Positions 41,834 through 50,554 of a DNA stretch of 51,528 nucleotides are shown one piece after another. The DNA is taken from the NCBI GenBank assembly GCA_000719695.1, contig JOHN01000057.1:1-51528 (forward strand), written 5' to 3'. This DNA comes from Streptomyces sp. NRRL F-6131. GTDB lineage: Bacteria; Actinomycetota; Actinomycetes; Streptomycetales; Streptomycetaceae. Position 1 is the first letter of the stretch. Every line of letters starts with the position of its first letter. Under the pieces are notes generated by a model that was not told the DNA's origin, searched no databases, and was given only the letters and a program-made list of their open reading frames with translations. A program made the position numbers and the translations under genes.

Positions 41834-41983
41834 GGTCTCTCCCTTGTCCGGTGCGGTGGTTGGCGGTCGTTTCCGCTGGTCCAAAACCTACGGACGGCGG
41901 GCGACGGGCGAATCCGTCACGGATAGGTAGGGATGTACGTAGGTCGCCGCCAGTAGGGTCGGGGCATCGGGAGGGAGACCGGG

Positions 41984-44725
41984 GTGCTGTACGGGCGGGA
42001 ACGGGAGCGGGCCGCCGTCGACGCGCTGCTCGACGGGGCGCGGGGCGGACGCAGCGGTGTCCTGGTGCTGTGCGGTGAGCCGGGGATCGGCAAGACGGCC
42101 CTGCTGGAGTACGCGGTCGCCGCGGCGGGCGAGGACGTCCGGGTGGTGCGGGCGACCGGGGTCGAGTACGAGGCCGAACTCCCCTTCGCGGGCCTGAGTC
42201 TGCTGCTGGCGCCGGGCCTGGACCGGCTGGACGCCCTGCCGGGCCCGCAACGGCGTTCCCTGGAGGGGGCGTTCGGTCTGGGCGAGCCGACCGGCGGCGC
42301 GGACCGGCTGCTCACCGGGCTGGCCACGCTCGGACTGCTCGCCGAACTCGCCGCCGAACAACCGCTGTTGTGCGTCGTCGACGACGTCCAGTGGCTCGAC
42401 CGGTCCTCCCTGGACGCCCTGCTGATCGCGGCCCGCCGACTCCAGGCCGAGGGCGTCGCCCTGCTGCTCGCCGCCCGCGACGCGGGAGCAGGTCCGGGTG
42501 CCGGTCCGGGTGCCGACCCGGGTGCCCCGGCCGGACTGCCGCTCGCCGGCCTGCCCGAGCTGCGGCTCGACGGCCTCGCGGAGCCGGACGCCGCCCGCCT
42601 GCTCGACCGGCGCACGGGCGGGGCGCTCACCGGAGCGGCCCGCGGGCGGCTGCTCGCCGAGGCGGCCGGGAACCCGCTGGCCCTCGTCGAACTCCCCTCT
42701 GCGGAACAGGACTTCGGATCGAGCGGGCTCGCGCTCAGCAGTCGGCTGCAGATCGCCTTCCACGGCCAGGTGACCGGTCTGCCGCCCGCGACCCAGACGC
42801 TGCTGCTGGTCGCCGCCGCCGAGGAGAACGGCGAGCCGGACGTCGTCCTGACCGCCGCCGCCGCGCTCGGGGTGGGCGCCGAGGCGCTGGCGCCCGCCGA
42901 ACGGGCCGGACTGATCGCCCTCGACGCCGGCCGCCGGCTCGTCTTCCGGCACCCGTTGCTGCGCGCCGCCGTCCTCCAACGGGCCCCGCTCCAGCAGCGG
43001 TTGGCCGTCCACCGAGCGCTCGGCGAGGTGCTGGAGGAGGGCGACCGGCGGACCTGGCACCTCGCGCTCGCCGCCACCGCGCCCGACGCCGCGCTGGCCG
43101 ACGCCCTGGAGCGGACCGCCGCCCGCGCCGAGGCCCGCGGTGCCCACGGTGGCGCGGCCGCCGCGTACGAGCGCGCCGCCGGGCTCACCCCGGACCGCGA
43201 CGGGGCCACCCGGCGACTCGTGCTCGCCGCCGAAGCGGCCACCGAGGAGGGGAAGTTGGACCGGGCCGAGGCGCTCGCCGAACGGGCCGGGGCGCGCACC
43301 GACAGCGTCTTCGCGCACGCGCTGCTCGACCAGGTCCGGGCCGTGGCGCACTTCTGGCGCGGCGCCTACCCGGCCGCGTACCGGCTGCTGCTGGACGCCG
43401 CCGCCACCGACATCGAGCCCGCGCACGCGGCGCGGATGCTGCTCCAGGCCTTCCACGCGGCCTGGTACGTCGGGGAGGAGCCGGTCGCCACCGTGCTCGA
43501 CCGGCTGGCCGCCCTCCCGCTCGGTCCGGACGAACCGCTCGCCCCGCTGGCCCGGCACCTGCCGGTCGCCGTGCTGCCCGCGCTGGGGCGTCCGGCCGCT
43601 CCGGTGCCCGATGTGCGCGCCACGGCGGAGGAGGCCCGGAAGGCGGGGGCGGAGAGCCCGGTCGACCTGGTCCAGCTGTGCGGTGCGGCGCTCGTCCTGG
43701 GGCGGGACCACGAGACGCTGGAGCTGGCCGCCGAACTCGTCGCCGAGGCCCGGGCGAAGGGGGCGGTCGGGGTGCTGCCGACGCTGCAGTTCTTCCTCGC
43801 CGAGGCCGAGCTGTTCCACGGCCGGCACCGCGACGCCGAGGTGACGGCGGCGGAGGGGTTGGCGCTCGCCCGGGACACCGGTCAGCGCCAGTGGACCAGC
43901 CAACTCGCCGCGCTGCTGGCCTGCGTGGCCGCCCTCGCCGGGGACGACGCGCGGTGCGCGGAGCTGGCCGCGGAGGCGCTGCTCCCGGGTTCGGCCGCGC
44001 CCGCCGCCGGGGAGCCGTGGGCGCACTGGGCGCTCGCCCTGCTGGACCTCGGCCGGGGCCGGGCGGGCGCCGCCGCCGACCGGCTGCACACGCTCACCAC
44101 CGGGCCGTACCGGCACCACGTCGGCGTCACCCGGGCGGTGCCCGACCTCGTCGAGGCGGCCGTCCGGCTGGGCGCGCCGGAGCGGGCGGCCGAGCCGTAC
44201 GAGCGCTTCGCCCGCTGGGCGGCCGCGGCGGGGACGCCCTGGGCGCGGGCCCTGCGACTGCGCTGCCAGGCGCTGCTCGGGCCGGCCGAACTCGCCGAGT
44301 CCGCCTACCGGGAGGCACTCGACCTGCACGAGGGCGCCCACCGCCCGTTCGAACAGGCCCGCACCGCCCTGCTGTACGGCGAGTGGCTGCGCCGGGAGCG
44401 CCGCCGCACGGACGCCCGGCCGCACCTGGGCGCCGCCCTGGAGACCTTCGAACGCCTCGGTGCCACCCCGTGGGCGGACCGCGCCCGGACCGAACTGACG
44501 GCGACCGGCACCGCCGCGCCGACCCCGGCCGCCGCCCCGGCGGGCGTGCTCACGGCCCTCACCCCGCAGGAGCTCCAGATCGCCCGGCTGGCGGCCGCGG
44601 GCCTGAGCAACCGGGACATCGCCGCCCAGCTCTTCCTCAGCCCGCGCACCGTGGGTCACCACCTCTACAAGGCCTACCCGAAGCTGGGCATCGCCTCCCG
44701 GACGGAGCTGGCGGGGCTGTTCTGA
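41984..44725 (+). CDS. LAL-type LuxR regulator (AAA ATPase, TPR, HTH)
   Basis: 913 aa. Walker A CGEPGIGKTALL (about 31-41), Walker B LLCVVDDVQWLD, a long helical repeat region, and a C-terminal LuxR helix-turn-helix (LTPQELQIARLAAAGLSNRDIAAQLFLSPRTVGHHL). LAL proteins activate antibiotic or catabolic genes in response to nucleotide and effector binding. GTG 41984 follows GGGAGGGAG. It probably controls the divergent SnoaL-MFS genes. Confidence 0.92.
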   Translation: MLYGRERERAAVDALLDGARGGRSGVLVLCGEPGIGKTALLEYAVAAAGEDVRVVRATGVEYEAELPFAGLSLLLAPGLDRLDALPGPQRRSLEGAFGLGEPTGGADRLLTGLATLGLLAELAAEQPLLCVVDDVQWLDRSSLDALLIAARRLQAEGVALLLAARDAGAGPGAGPGADPGAPAGLPLAGLPELRLDGLAEPDAARLLDRRTGGALTGAARGRLLAEAAGNPLALVELPSAEQDFGSSGLALSSRLQIAFHGQVTGLPPATQTLLLVAAAEENGEPDVVLTAAAALGVGAEALAPAERAGLIALDAGRRLVFRHPLLRAAVLQRAPLQQRLAVHRALGEVLEEGDRRTWHLALAATAPDAALADALERTAARAEARGAHGGAAAAYERAAGLTPDRDGATRRLVLAAEAATEEGKLDRAEALAERAGARTDSVFAHALLDQVRAVAHFWRGAYPAAYRLLLDAAATDIEPAHAARMLLQAFHAAWYVGEEPVATVLDRLAALPLGPDEPLAPLARHLPVAVLPALGRPAAPVPDVRATAEEARKAGAESPVDLVQLCGAALVLGRDHETLELAAELVAEARAKGAVGVLPTLQFFLAEAELFHGRHRDAEVTAAEGLALARDTGQRQWTSQLAALLACVAALAGDDARCAELAAEALLPGSAAPAAGEPWAHWALALLDLGRGRAGAAADRLHTLTTGPYRHHVGVTRAVPDLVEAAVRLGAPERAAEPYERFARWAAAAGTPWARALRLRCQALLGPAELAESAYREALDLHEGAHRPFEQARTALLYGEWLRRERRRTDARPHLGAALETFERLGATPWADRARTELTATGTAAPTPAAAPAGVLTALTPQELQIARLAAAGLSNRDIAAQLFLSPRTVGHHLYKAYPKLGIASRTELAGLF

Positions 44726-44768
44726 GCCGATGGCGCCCGGTGCGTCGCGGCGCGTGCTTCACTCGGAT

Positions 44769-44896
44769 CCATTGCAACGCATGGTGGGCGTGTATGTTGC
44801 GTTCGACGGCAGAGCCATTGCAACGAATGCCGTCCATCCTGCTGTTTCCCGAGGTTGTTGCGTCATTTTGCTGTTGCTGAATCCATGAACGCAATG
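44769..44896. repeat. Repeated CATTGCAACG-type motifs upstream of the hydrolase gene
   Basis: CCATTGCAACGCATG (44769-44783) and CCATTGCAACGAATG (44815-44829) are direct repeats 46 bases apart; related TGTTGCG and AACGCAATG sequences (44794, 44888) give inverted versions. The region is AT-richer than its surroundings. Likely operators for a regulator of the hydrolase gene. Confidence 0.5.
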
Positions 44897-44949
44897 TAGC
44901 GTCCATGTCGTTCGGAAGTTCCCGAACGCAACCGGGTGGGAGACTCAGC

Positions 44950-46179
44950 ATGACCACGAGCAACAACGGCGTTTCCGGGGCGGGCCTGCGCAAGATGCGC
45001 GAGGTGCTGACGCGGCACGTCGAGTCCGGCAAGGTCCCGGGCGTCGTCGCCCTCGTCGGCCGCGGCGACGAGACGCACGTCGAGGCGATCGGCACGATGC
45101 GCCACGACGGCGGCGCGCCGATGGCCCGCGACACCATCTTCCGGATGGCGTCGACCTCCAAGCCGGTCTCGGTGGCCGCGGCCATGATCCTGCTCGACGA
45201 GTGCCGGCTGCGGCTGGACGACCTGGTCGAGACCTGGCTCCCCGAACTCGCCGACCGCCGCGTCCTCAAGCGGATCGACGGCCCGCTCGACGACACCGAG
45301 CCGGCCCGGCGGCCGATCACCGTCCGGGACGTGCTGACCTCCACCTTCGGGCTCGGCATGGACATCACGGCGCTGGGCACCCCGATCATGGGCGCGATCA
45401 TCGAGAACGGCCTCACCCCCGACCTGCCGCAGCCGATGCCCGAGCCGGACGAGTGGCTGCGCCGCCTCGGCACCCTCCCGCTGATGCACCAGCCCGGCGA
45501 GCGCTGGCAGTACCACATCGCCAGCGACCTGCTCGGCGTCCTCGTCGCCCGGGTCACCGGCCAGTCGTTCGAGAGCTTCCTCCAGGAGCGCCTCTTCGGC
45601 CCGCTGGGGATGGTGGACACCGGCTTCCACGTGCCCGCCGAGAAGATCGACCGGCTGCCCGCCCTCTACGCCCCCGACCCGCAGACCGGCGAGTTCCACG
45701 TCTGGGACGAGCCGGTGGGCGGCCGTTGGAGCAAGCCCCCGGCGTTCCCGGGCGGTGGCGGCGGCCTGGTCTCCACCGTCGACGACTACCACGCCTACTT
45801 CCGGATGCTGCTCAACGGCGGCCTGCACGGCGACCGGCGCATCCTCTCCCGCCCCGCCGTGGAGCTGATGACCACCAACCGCCTCACGCCCGGGCAGACC
45901 GCCCAGCGCGAGGCCCTGGCCCGGGACAACGTCCACCTGTCGTACGGCCAGGGCCAGCACGGCGGTTGGGGCTGCGGCATGGCGGTGCGCACCTACCGCG
46001 GCGACTACGCCCCCGTCGGCCAGTTCGGCTGGGACGGCGGCAGCGGCACCTCGACCTACGCCGACCCGCAGTTCGGGATCACGGGCATCGTGCTCACCCA
46101 GGTCGGGATGACCGTCCCGAGCGCGCCCCGCCTCATCCACGACTTCTGGAGCACCGTCTACCAGTCGGTCGAGGACTGA
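44950..46179 (+). CDS. Serine hydrolase, class C beta-lactamase family
   Basis: 409 aa. SxxK motif STSK (Ser68, Lys71), YHIASDL at the Y-x-N position (Tyr kept, third residue Ile instead of Asn), and GWDGGSGTS near the third motif. No signal peptide, so esterase (EstB/LovD-like) activity is more likely than antibiotic hydrolysis. ATG 44950 has GGGTGGGAG upstream. Confidence 0.85.
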   Translation: MTTSNNGVSGAGLRKMREVLTRHVESGKVPGVVALVGRGDETHVEAIGTMRHDGGAPMARDTIFRMASTSKPVSVAAAMILLDECRLRLDDLVETWLPELADRRVLKRIDGPLDDTEPARRPITVRDVLTSTFGLGMDITALGTPIMGAIIENGLTPDLPQPMPEPDEWLRRLGTLPLMHQPGERWQYHIASDLLGVLVARVTGQSFESFLQERLFGPLGMVDTGFHVPAEKIDRLPALYAPDPQTGEFHVWDEPVGGRWSKPPAFPGGGGGLVSTVDDYHAYFRMLLNGGLHGDRRILSRPAVELMTTNRLTPGQTAQREALARDNVHLSYGQGQHGGWGCGMAVRTYRGDYAPVGQFGWDGGSGTSTYADPQFGITGIVLTQVGMTVPSAPRLIHDFWSTVYQSVED

Positions 46180-46192
46180 CCGGTCGGGTCCG

Positions 46193-46222
46193 CCGTCCCG
46201 CACGCCCCGCCGGGCGGGACGG
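46193..46222. terminator. Bidirectional hairpin terminator
   Basis: CCGTCCCGC and GCGGGACGG arms (9 bp) with a 12-base loop between the convergent hydrolase (stop 46179) and transposase-like gene (stop 46238). Confidence 0.7.
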
Positions 46223-46237
46223 TGCCCGGGACCGCCC

Positions 46238-47419
46238 CTACGCGGAGTGCCGGAGAGCGACCCCGGCCTTCCCCCGGGCCCGTACGGCCAGGTCGCGGTC
46301 GAGCGCGTACGCGGCCGAGACCAGCGTCATGTGGTGGTGCCAGCCGGTGAACGAGCGGCCGGAGAAGTCCAGCAGGCCGAAGTCCGAGCCGAGCCGGTCC
46401 ACCGTGTTCCGGGTGGTCGCGGCGGCGTCCAGCAGCGCGAGCACGCCCGGGGCGTCCTCGACCAGATTGGTGAGCCAGTACCGCCGCGACCCCTCGCTGC
46501 CGTCGCCCTCGCCGGTGCCCTCGCCGTGCGCCCACAGCCGGTGCACCGGCGCACCCGGCGCGGCGGCCGGGCCGGGCGGCAGGACGGGCGCGCCGCGCAG
46601 CGCCGGCCGCGGGGTTCCGGGCGTCCGCGCCCGGCGGCGCGGGAACAGCGACTCCGCCGGCACGGTGCCCTGGTGCACCCGCCCGTGCCGGCCCGTGGTC
46701 GCCTGGAGCACCGGCCGGACGGCCTGGCCGCCCCGGACCTCCAGCAGGTACGGGACGGAGCGGCGGGTCAGCGCGCCGGCCAGCCGCAGCGGCTCGTCCA
46801 CCACCGTGAGGTCGCCGACCAGCGGGGCCACCGGGTGGTGGGCGGCCAGCCGGTCGACCATCCCGAGCAGCGCCTCACCCGCCGGGGCCGGGGCGACGTC
46901 CTCGGGGATCCTGGCGCGGGCGCGCCGCTGCGGGTCCTCGGTCCAGCTCGGGTCGAGCAGCAGCGACCAGTCCACCGGGACGGCGTCCCGGTCGGTGGCG
47001 ACGAACAGGCCCGGCGCCGCCTGGCACTTGACGGTCCGCCCGGTCTCGGCGACGAACCGCCGGTGGACGCCCACCGCCTGGTCGCCGCGCTTGGGGATGA
47101 CCGCCAGGGTGGCGGTCCAGGCGCGGACGGGACGGTGGGCGACGGCGAGGTCGGCGAGCACCCGGCGGGCCGGACGCCAGTCCCAGGGACTGCCGTTGAC
47201 GAACTGCTGGAGCGAGAGCGAGGCGGTGGCCGCCGTCGGCCCGGTCGCCAGGCTCGCGGCCATGTTCGCCAGCGACTTGCGGCCGGGTGCCGCGAGCAGT
47301 CCGTGCAGATAGGCCCGGGCCCAGCGGCGCTGGTCCGTCCGGCTCAGGTGGGCGAAGACCTGCTCGGCGAACCGGGAGACCGCGGCTTCGCCGACCGGTG
47401 ACAGGGGTTGCGCGTACAT
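46238..47419 (-). CDS. Domesticated IS701-like transposase, probably a regulator
   Basis: 393 aa. The N-terminal part (RRWARAYLHGLLAAPGRKSLA) and PSWTEDPQRRARARIPED match IS701-family DDE transposases. The position where the first catalytic Asp is expected (VDETG in active copies) reads TATLAVIPKRG, so the triad is broken; VGDLTVVDEP is near the second. No terminal inverted repeats are seen around it. Such copies are known beside signalling and antibiotic loci. ATG 47419 with GGGGAG upstream. Confidence 0.7.
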   Translation of the reverse strand: MYAQPLSPVGEAAVSRFAEQVFAHLSRTDQRRWARAYLHGLLAAPGRKSLANMAASLATGPTAATASLSLQQFVNGSPWDWRPARRVLADLAVAHRPVRAWTATLAVIPKRGDQAVGVHRRFVAETGRTVKCQAAPGLFVATDRDAVPVDWSLLLDPSWTEDPQRRARARIPEDVAPAPAGEALLGMVDRLAAHHPVAPLVGDLTVVDEPLRLAGALTRRSVPYLLEVRGGQAVRPVLQATTGRHGRVHQGTVPAESLFPRRRARTPGTPRPALRGAPVLPPGPAAAPGAPVHRLWAHGEGTGEGDGSEGSRRYWLTNLVEDAPGVLALLDAAATTRNTVDRLGSDFGLLDFSGRSFTGWHHHMTLVSAAYALDRDLAVRARGKAGVALRHSA

Positions 47420-47470
47420 GTGAGCTCCCCGAGATCGTGTGGTGCCGTGAGGTGCCGTCCTCCGGGAGAA

Positions 47471-47496
47471 TAGCGAACGATCTCTTTGTTTTTGAG
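47471..47496. promoter_or_regulatory. Possible ARE-like operator upstream of the transposase-like gene
   Basis: AACGATCTCTTTGTTTTTGAG is in an otherwise GC-rich gap and resembles the T-rich half of autoregulatory elements bound by butyrolactone receptors; a similar run exists at 50441-50474. Match to the consensus is loose. The rest of 47420-47630 shows nothing recognisable. Confidence 0.3.
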
Positions 47497-47630
47497 TCCC
47501 CAGGGGGCCCCGGACCGGTTTTGGCAAGTCTCGGCCCCCACTGGCCGACGCACGCACCACGGTCGGCAGCGGCGTCAAGCCTGCTGAGGGAGAGGTCGGT
47601 CGGGCGCGAGCGGGGGAGGCGGCGCGTCGG

Positions 47631-48323
47631 TCAGCGGGCGGTGCCGGGGGCGGCCGGGTCGGCCACCGCGCGCCGCCAGAGCCGCTGGAGCCGCTGCCGC
47701 ATCTCCTCGGAGGTGGCCGGTCCGCTGCCGCCCACGGGGACGGTGCCGCGGCGCAGTGCCGCCGAGCCGGCCACCAGGCAGTGCACCAGGGTCTCCAGGT
47801 CGGCGTCGTCCTGGTCGGTGTGGTTCTGGCCGGCGCGGTCCCGATCGGCGTCGGCCCGGTCGGTGCGGACCGGTCCGGTGTCCACCCGGCGGTCGCCGCC
47901 GCCCGCGGGCGCGGCGGACCGTTCCCGGGCCAGGCGGTCACGCAGGCCGGGGCTCCACGCTGTGTGCCAGTTGTCCGCCGACTCCGGCTGCTCCCAGGAG
48001 AGCCGGGCGGCTGCCCGTACGCTCGGCTCCTCGTCCAGCAGTTGGGCGAGCGTGTCGATGAGCTCACCCACGCTCTCGTCGCGCCGTCCGCCGCCGTCGG
48101 CGGTCTCCGGCACCGCGGCCCTGGTGAGTGCGGCGGCCTGCGTGCGGACGGCGTCCGCCAGCGCGGCCTTGGACGGGAAGTGGAAGGTGAGCGCCCCCAT
48201 GGTGACCCCGGCGGCCTGACTGACCCGGGCCAGCGAGGTGCCCGCGTATCCGTGCCGGTCGAACTCCGTCGCGGCGGCCTGAAGGAGCGCCTGCCGGGTC
48301 TGCCGGGCCCGCTCCTGCCTCAT
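47631..48323 (-). CDS. TetR-family regulator, butyrolactone-receptor-like
   Basis: 230 aa. N-terminal TetR helix-turn-helix (RQTRQALLQAAATEFDRHGY, VSQAAGVTMGALTFHFPSK) with the GALxFHF signature of the ArpA/ScbR family; the ligand domain carries an Asp/Arg-rich insertion (DRADADRDRAG). Probably a second or pseudo-receptor of the signal made by the AfsA pathway. ATG 48323. Confidence 0.8.
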   Translation of the reverse strand: MRQERARQTRQALLQAAATEFDRHGYAGTSLARVSQAAGVTMGALTFHFPSKAALADAVRTQAAALTRAAVPETADGGGRRDESVGELIDTLAQLLDEEPSVRAAARLSWEQPESADNWHTAWSPGLRDRLARERSAAPAGGGDRRVDTGPVRTDRADADRDRAGQNHTDQDDADLETLVHCLVAGSAALRRGTVPVGGSGPATSEEMRQRLQRLWRRAVADPAAPGTAR

Positions 48324-48570
48324 CGGCCACCGCCGGCGGTTCGGACGGCCGCTCGCCGGCCGTGGCCGCGGTGGGCCGGGGAGGTGCGCGGGCGGGCCGA
48401 CGCGGGGGCGGCCGGCGGATGAGGGTGGCCGAACCACATGGTGGACGCGGCTCCTTAGGACGCTCGGAAGTGCCGGTGCGTACCGGCACGGTGACACTCC
48501 GACGTTACGGTCCGACGTGCGCATGCGTCCGGCTTCCGGTGGATCCCCGGGGCGGCTTTGGCACGTCCTT

Positions 48571-49686
48571 TCACATCCGCCGGAACGTCGGGAGGCTGGG
48601 ATGTCCGAGAGTGTCCGGGTGCTCCGGGTGCTCCGGGTGCTCGGGGTGCTCGGGGTGCTCGGGGTGCTCCGGGTCTGCCGGCTGCTTCGGGCGCTCCCGG
48701 CGTTCCGGTTGTTCCGCGGCCAGGTGGGCGCGGTACCAGGGCGCCGCCCCGGCGAGCCGGTCCAGCGGCCCCGGCCCGGGGTCGACGCCGGCCAGTCGCC
48801 AGATCTCCGCACTGCGGTACCAGTGGTCGCGGGCCATCAGTTCCAGCTGTCGTTCTCCGAACACCCCCGGAACGCGGTGCAGTTCGGCGACGCAACGCTC
48901 CCAGCCCCAGTCGGCGTCCGGCACCTCCGGGAGCACACCGTGCTCCGCGAGCGCCGCCAGCAGCCGTCCGATGGTGGCCGGTCGGGGATGGCCGGCGTGG
49001 AACACCCCGGACGGCGCCGGCGGTTCGGGCGCGAGCGCGAGCTCGACGACCAGCCGGGCCAGGTCGGTCACCGCGACCAGCGAGAGCAACGCCCCGCCGC
49101 CGTCCCAGCGGGCCGGCACCCGGCGGAGCAGGTCCGCCAGGCAGGGCACCACCCAGCGGTCCCCGGCGCCGAGCACCAGCGGTGCGCGCAGGACGACCGC
49201 CCCGGCGTCCAGGGCCGCCCGTTCGCCGGCCAGCCTGCTCCGGCTGGCCGCCGAGACGGGTGCGGGCGCCACTTCGTCCACGACGATGTCCCGGTGCGGG
49301 CCGGCCCCGTACACGGCGGACGTCGACAGGTGGACGATCCGCCCGACCCCGGCCCGTCCGGCCTCCTCGACCAGTGCCCGGGCACCGTCCACGTTGACCG
49401 CGGCGCACGCCTCCTCCGAGCCGGTGACCAGCGAGGCGACGTGGATCAGTACATCGGCGCCCCCGGCCGCACCGCGCAGCGTGGCGGGATCGGCGAGGTC
49501 CGCGGTGACCGGCACGGTCCCGGTCGGCGCGGTGGCCCGGGTGAGCGCCCGGACCTCGCCGACCCCGGGCCGTGCGCGCAGCGCGGCCAGCACGGCGGAG
49601 CCGATGAAGCCGCTCGCTCCGGTCAGCAGGACCGTCCGTCGGCCGGTCCCCGACGGTGCGCCGCTCTTCCCCCGTCCGTCCGTCAT
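48571..49686 (-). CDS. NAD(P)-dependent epimerase/dehydratase with PEH-repeat tail
   Basis: 371 aa. Extended SDR: VLLTGASGFIGSAVL, DLADPATL, STSAVYG (Ser/Tyr region); the Tyr-x3-Lys catalytic Lys appears replaced (AASRSRLAGE follows), so catalysis is uncertain. Homologues sit in many AfsA loci, where they modify the signal precursor. The C-terminal 30 residues are six Pro-Glu-His repeats. ATG 49686 overlaps the TetR stop by 4 bases, so the two are cotranscribed. Confidence 0.78.
   Translation of the reverse strand: MTDGRGKSGAPSGTGRRTVLLTGASGFIGSAVLAALRARPGVGEVRALTRATAPTGTVPVTADLADPATLRGAAGGADVLIHVASLVTGSEEACAAVNVDGARALVEEAGRAGVGRIVHLSTSAVYGAGPHRDIVVDEVAPAPVSAASRSRLAGERAALDAGAVVLRAPLVLGAGDRWVVPCLADLLRRVPARWDGGGALLSLVAVTDLARLVVELALAPEPPAPSGVFHAGHPRPATIGRLLAALAEHGVLPEVPDADWGWERCVAELHRVPGVFGERQLELMARDHWYRSAEIWRLAGVDPGPGPLDRLAGAAPWYRAHLAAEQPERRERPKQPADPEHPEHPEHPEHPEHPEHPDTLGHPSLPTFRRM
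48613..48673. repeat. 9-bp tandem repeat encoding the PEH tail
   Basis: Repeating GGTGCTCCG / GGTGCTCGG units on the plus strand, about six copies, read in frame on the minus strand as Pro-Glu-His. Copy number could vary without frameshift. Confidence 0.8.
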
Positions 49687-50423
49687 GCCGACCGCGTCCC
49701 CGGCATCGCGCCCTGCACGGTCCCGGACGCCGTGCCCCGTGCCGCACCCGGCGCCGCATGCCCCGTCCCGGGCACCGGCCCCTGCCCCTGCCCCGCCACC
49801 CGCTGCGCGCCGTGCTCCGCGAGGAAGGCGCGCAGCTCGGCGACCACCGGCGCGGTCGCCATGCCCGGCAGCAGGAACCACCACAGCTGGGCGATCCGCT
49901 CCGGCAGGTCGGCGCGCCCGGTGCGCAGGTGGGACATGATCTGCGACCCGGTGTACGCGGCGACCAGCACCTGGGAGAGCTCCTGGATCGCGACGTCGTC
50001 GAGCAGTTCACCGGCCCGCCGGGCGGCCTCCAGTTCGGCGCGGAACTGCTCGGCCCACATCTCGTACGGGCTGAAGTCGCGCAGTCCGAGCTGCCCCTGC
50101 TCGACGGCGAGGGTCACCCCGGCGCGCAGCAGCACGTTCCCCTGCAACTCGTCGGCCAGGTAGAGGTTGAGGTCGATGAGCTGGCGCAGTCCGGCCGGCT
50201 GCTCCGGGAGGTCGAGGTCGGAGGCCTGTTCGTTCATGACCGCCCGGGCGAGGTCCTCCTTGGACTTGAAGTGGAAGTACATCGCCCCCTGGGTGGTGCC
50301 CGCCTGATTGATGATTTTGCTGACGCTGGAACCACTGAAGCCGTACTCGTCGAAAACCTGCGCGGCGGCCCGCAGGATCGTCTCGCGGGTGCGTACGGCA
50401 CGTTCCTGTTTGGCCCTTGCCAC
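49683..50423 (-). CDS. Gamma-butyrolactone receptor-type TetR regulator (ArpA/ScbR family)
   Basis: 246 aa. KQERAVRTRETILRAAAQVF and GTTQGAMYFHFKSKEDLARAV are the hallmark helix-turn-helix of the ArpA/ScbR family; NVLLRAGVTLAVEQGQLG and the Trp-containing C-terminal half (QLWWFLLPGM) form the ligand pocket. It represses target genes until the signal binds. GTG 50423 (GGAG upstream) gives the conserved VARAKQERA start; ATG 50447 is in frame. Divergent from afsA with 131 bp between. Confidence 0.9.
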   Translation of the reverse strand: MARAKQERAVRTRETILRAAAQVFDEYGFSGSSVSKIINQAGTTQGAMYFHFKSKEDLARAVMNEQASDLDLPEQPAGLRQLIDLNLYLADELQGNVLLRAGVTLAVEQGQLGLRDFSPYEMWAEQFRAELEAARRAGELLDDVAIQELSQVLVAAYTGSQIMSHLRTGRADLPERIAQLWWFLLPGMATAPVVAELRAFLAEHGAQRVAGQGQGPVPGTGHAAPGAARGTASGTVQGAMPGTRSA

Positions 50424-50440
50424 GAGTAGCTCCAAACGCC

Positions 50441-50474
50441 TCGACAAACAAAAAGAACGACCTCTATGTTATTG
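50441..50474. promoter_or_regulatory. Candidate autoregulatory element in the receptor/afsA divergent promoter
   Basis: The AT-rich run CAAACAAAAAGAACGACC followed by TCTATGTTATTGGTC lies just upstream of the receptor gene; in reverse it reads ACATAGAGG-TCG-TTCTTTTTGTTTG, loosely like ARE boxes. The receptor would repress both its own gene and afsA from here. Confidence 0.4.
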
Positions 50475-50554
50475 GTCAAGAGGCTCGGCGTACACACTGA
50501 CACTGGAGCGCCGAACTCCCACCTTGCCTGTGGCCACTCTGGGGGAGTGCATCC

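Noticed and set aside
46238..47419. Active insertion sequence
   Set aside because: No terminal inverted repeats or target-site duplication were seen, and the first catalytic Asp position is not conserved.
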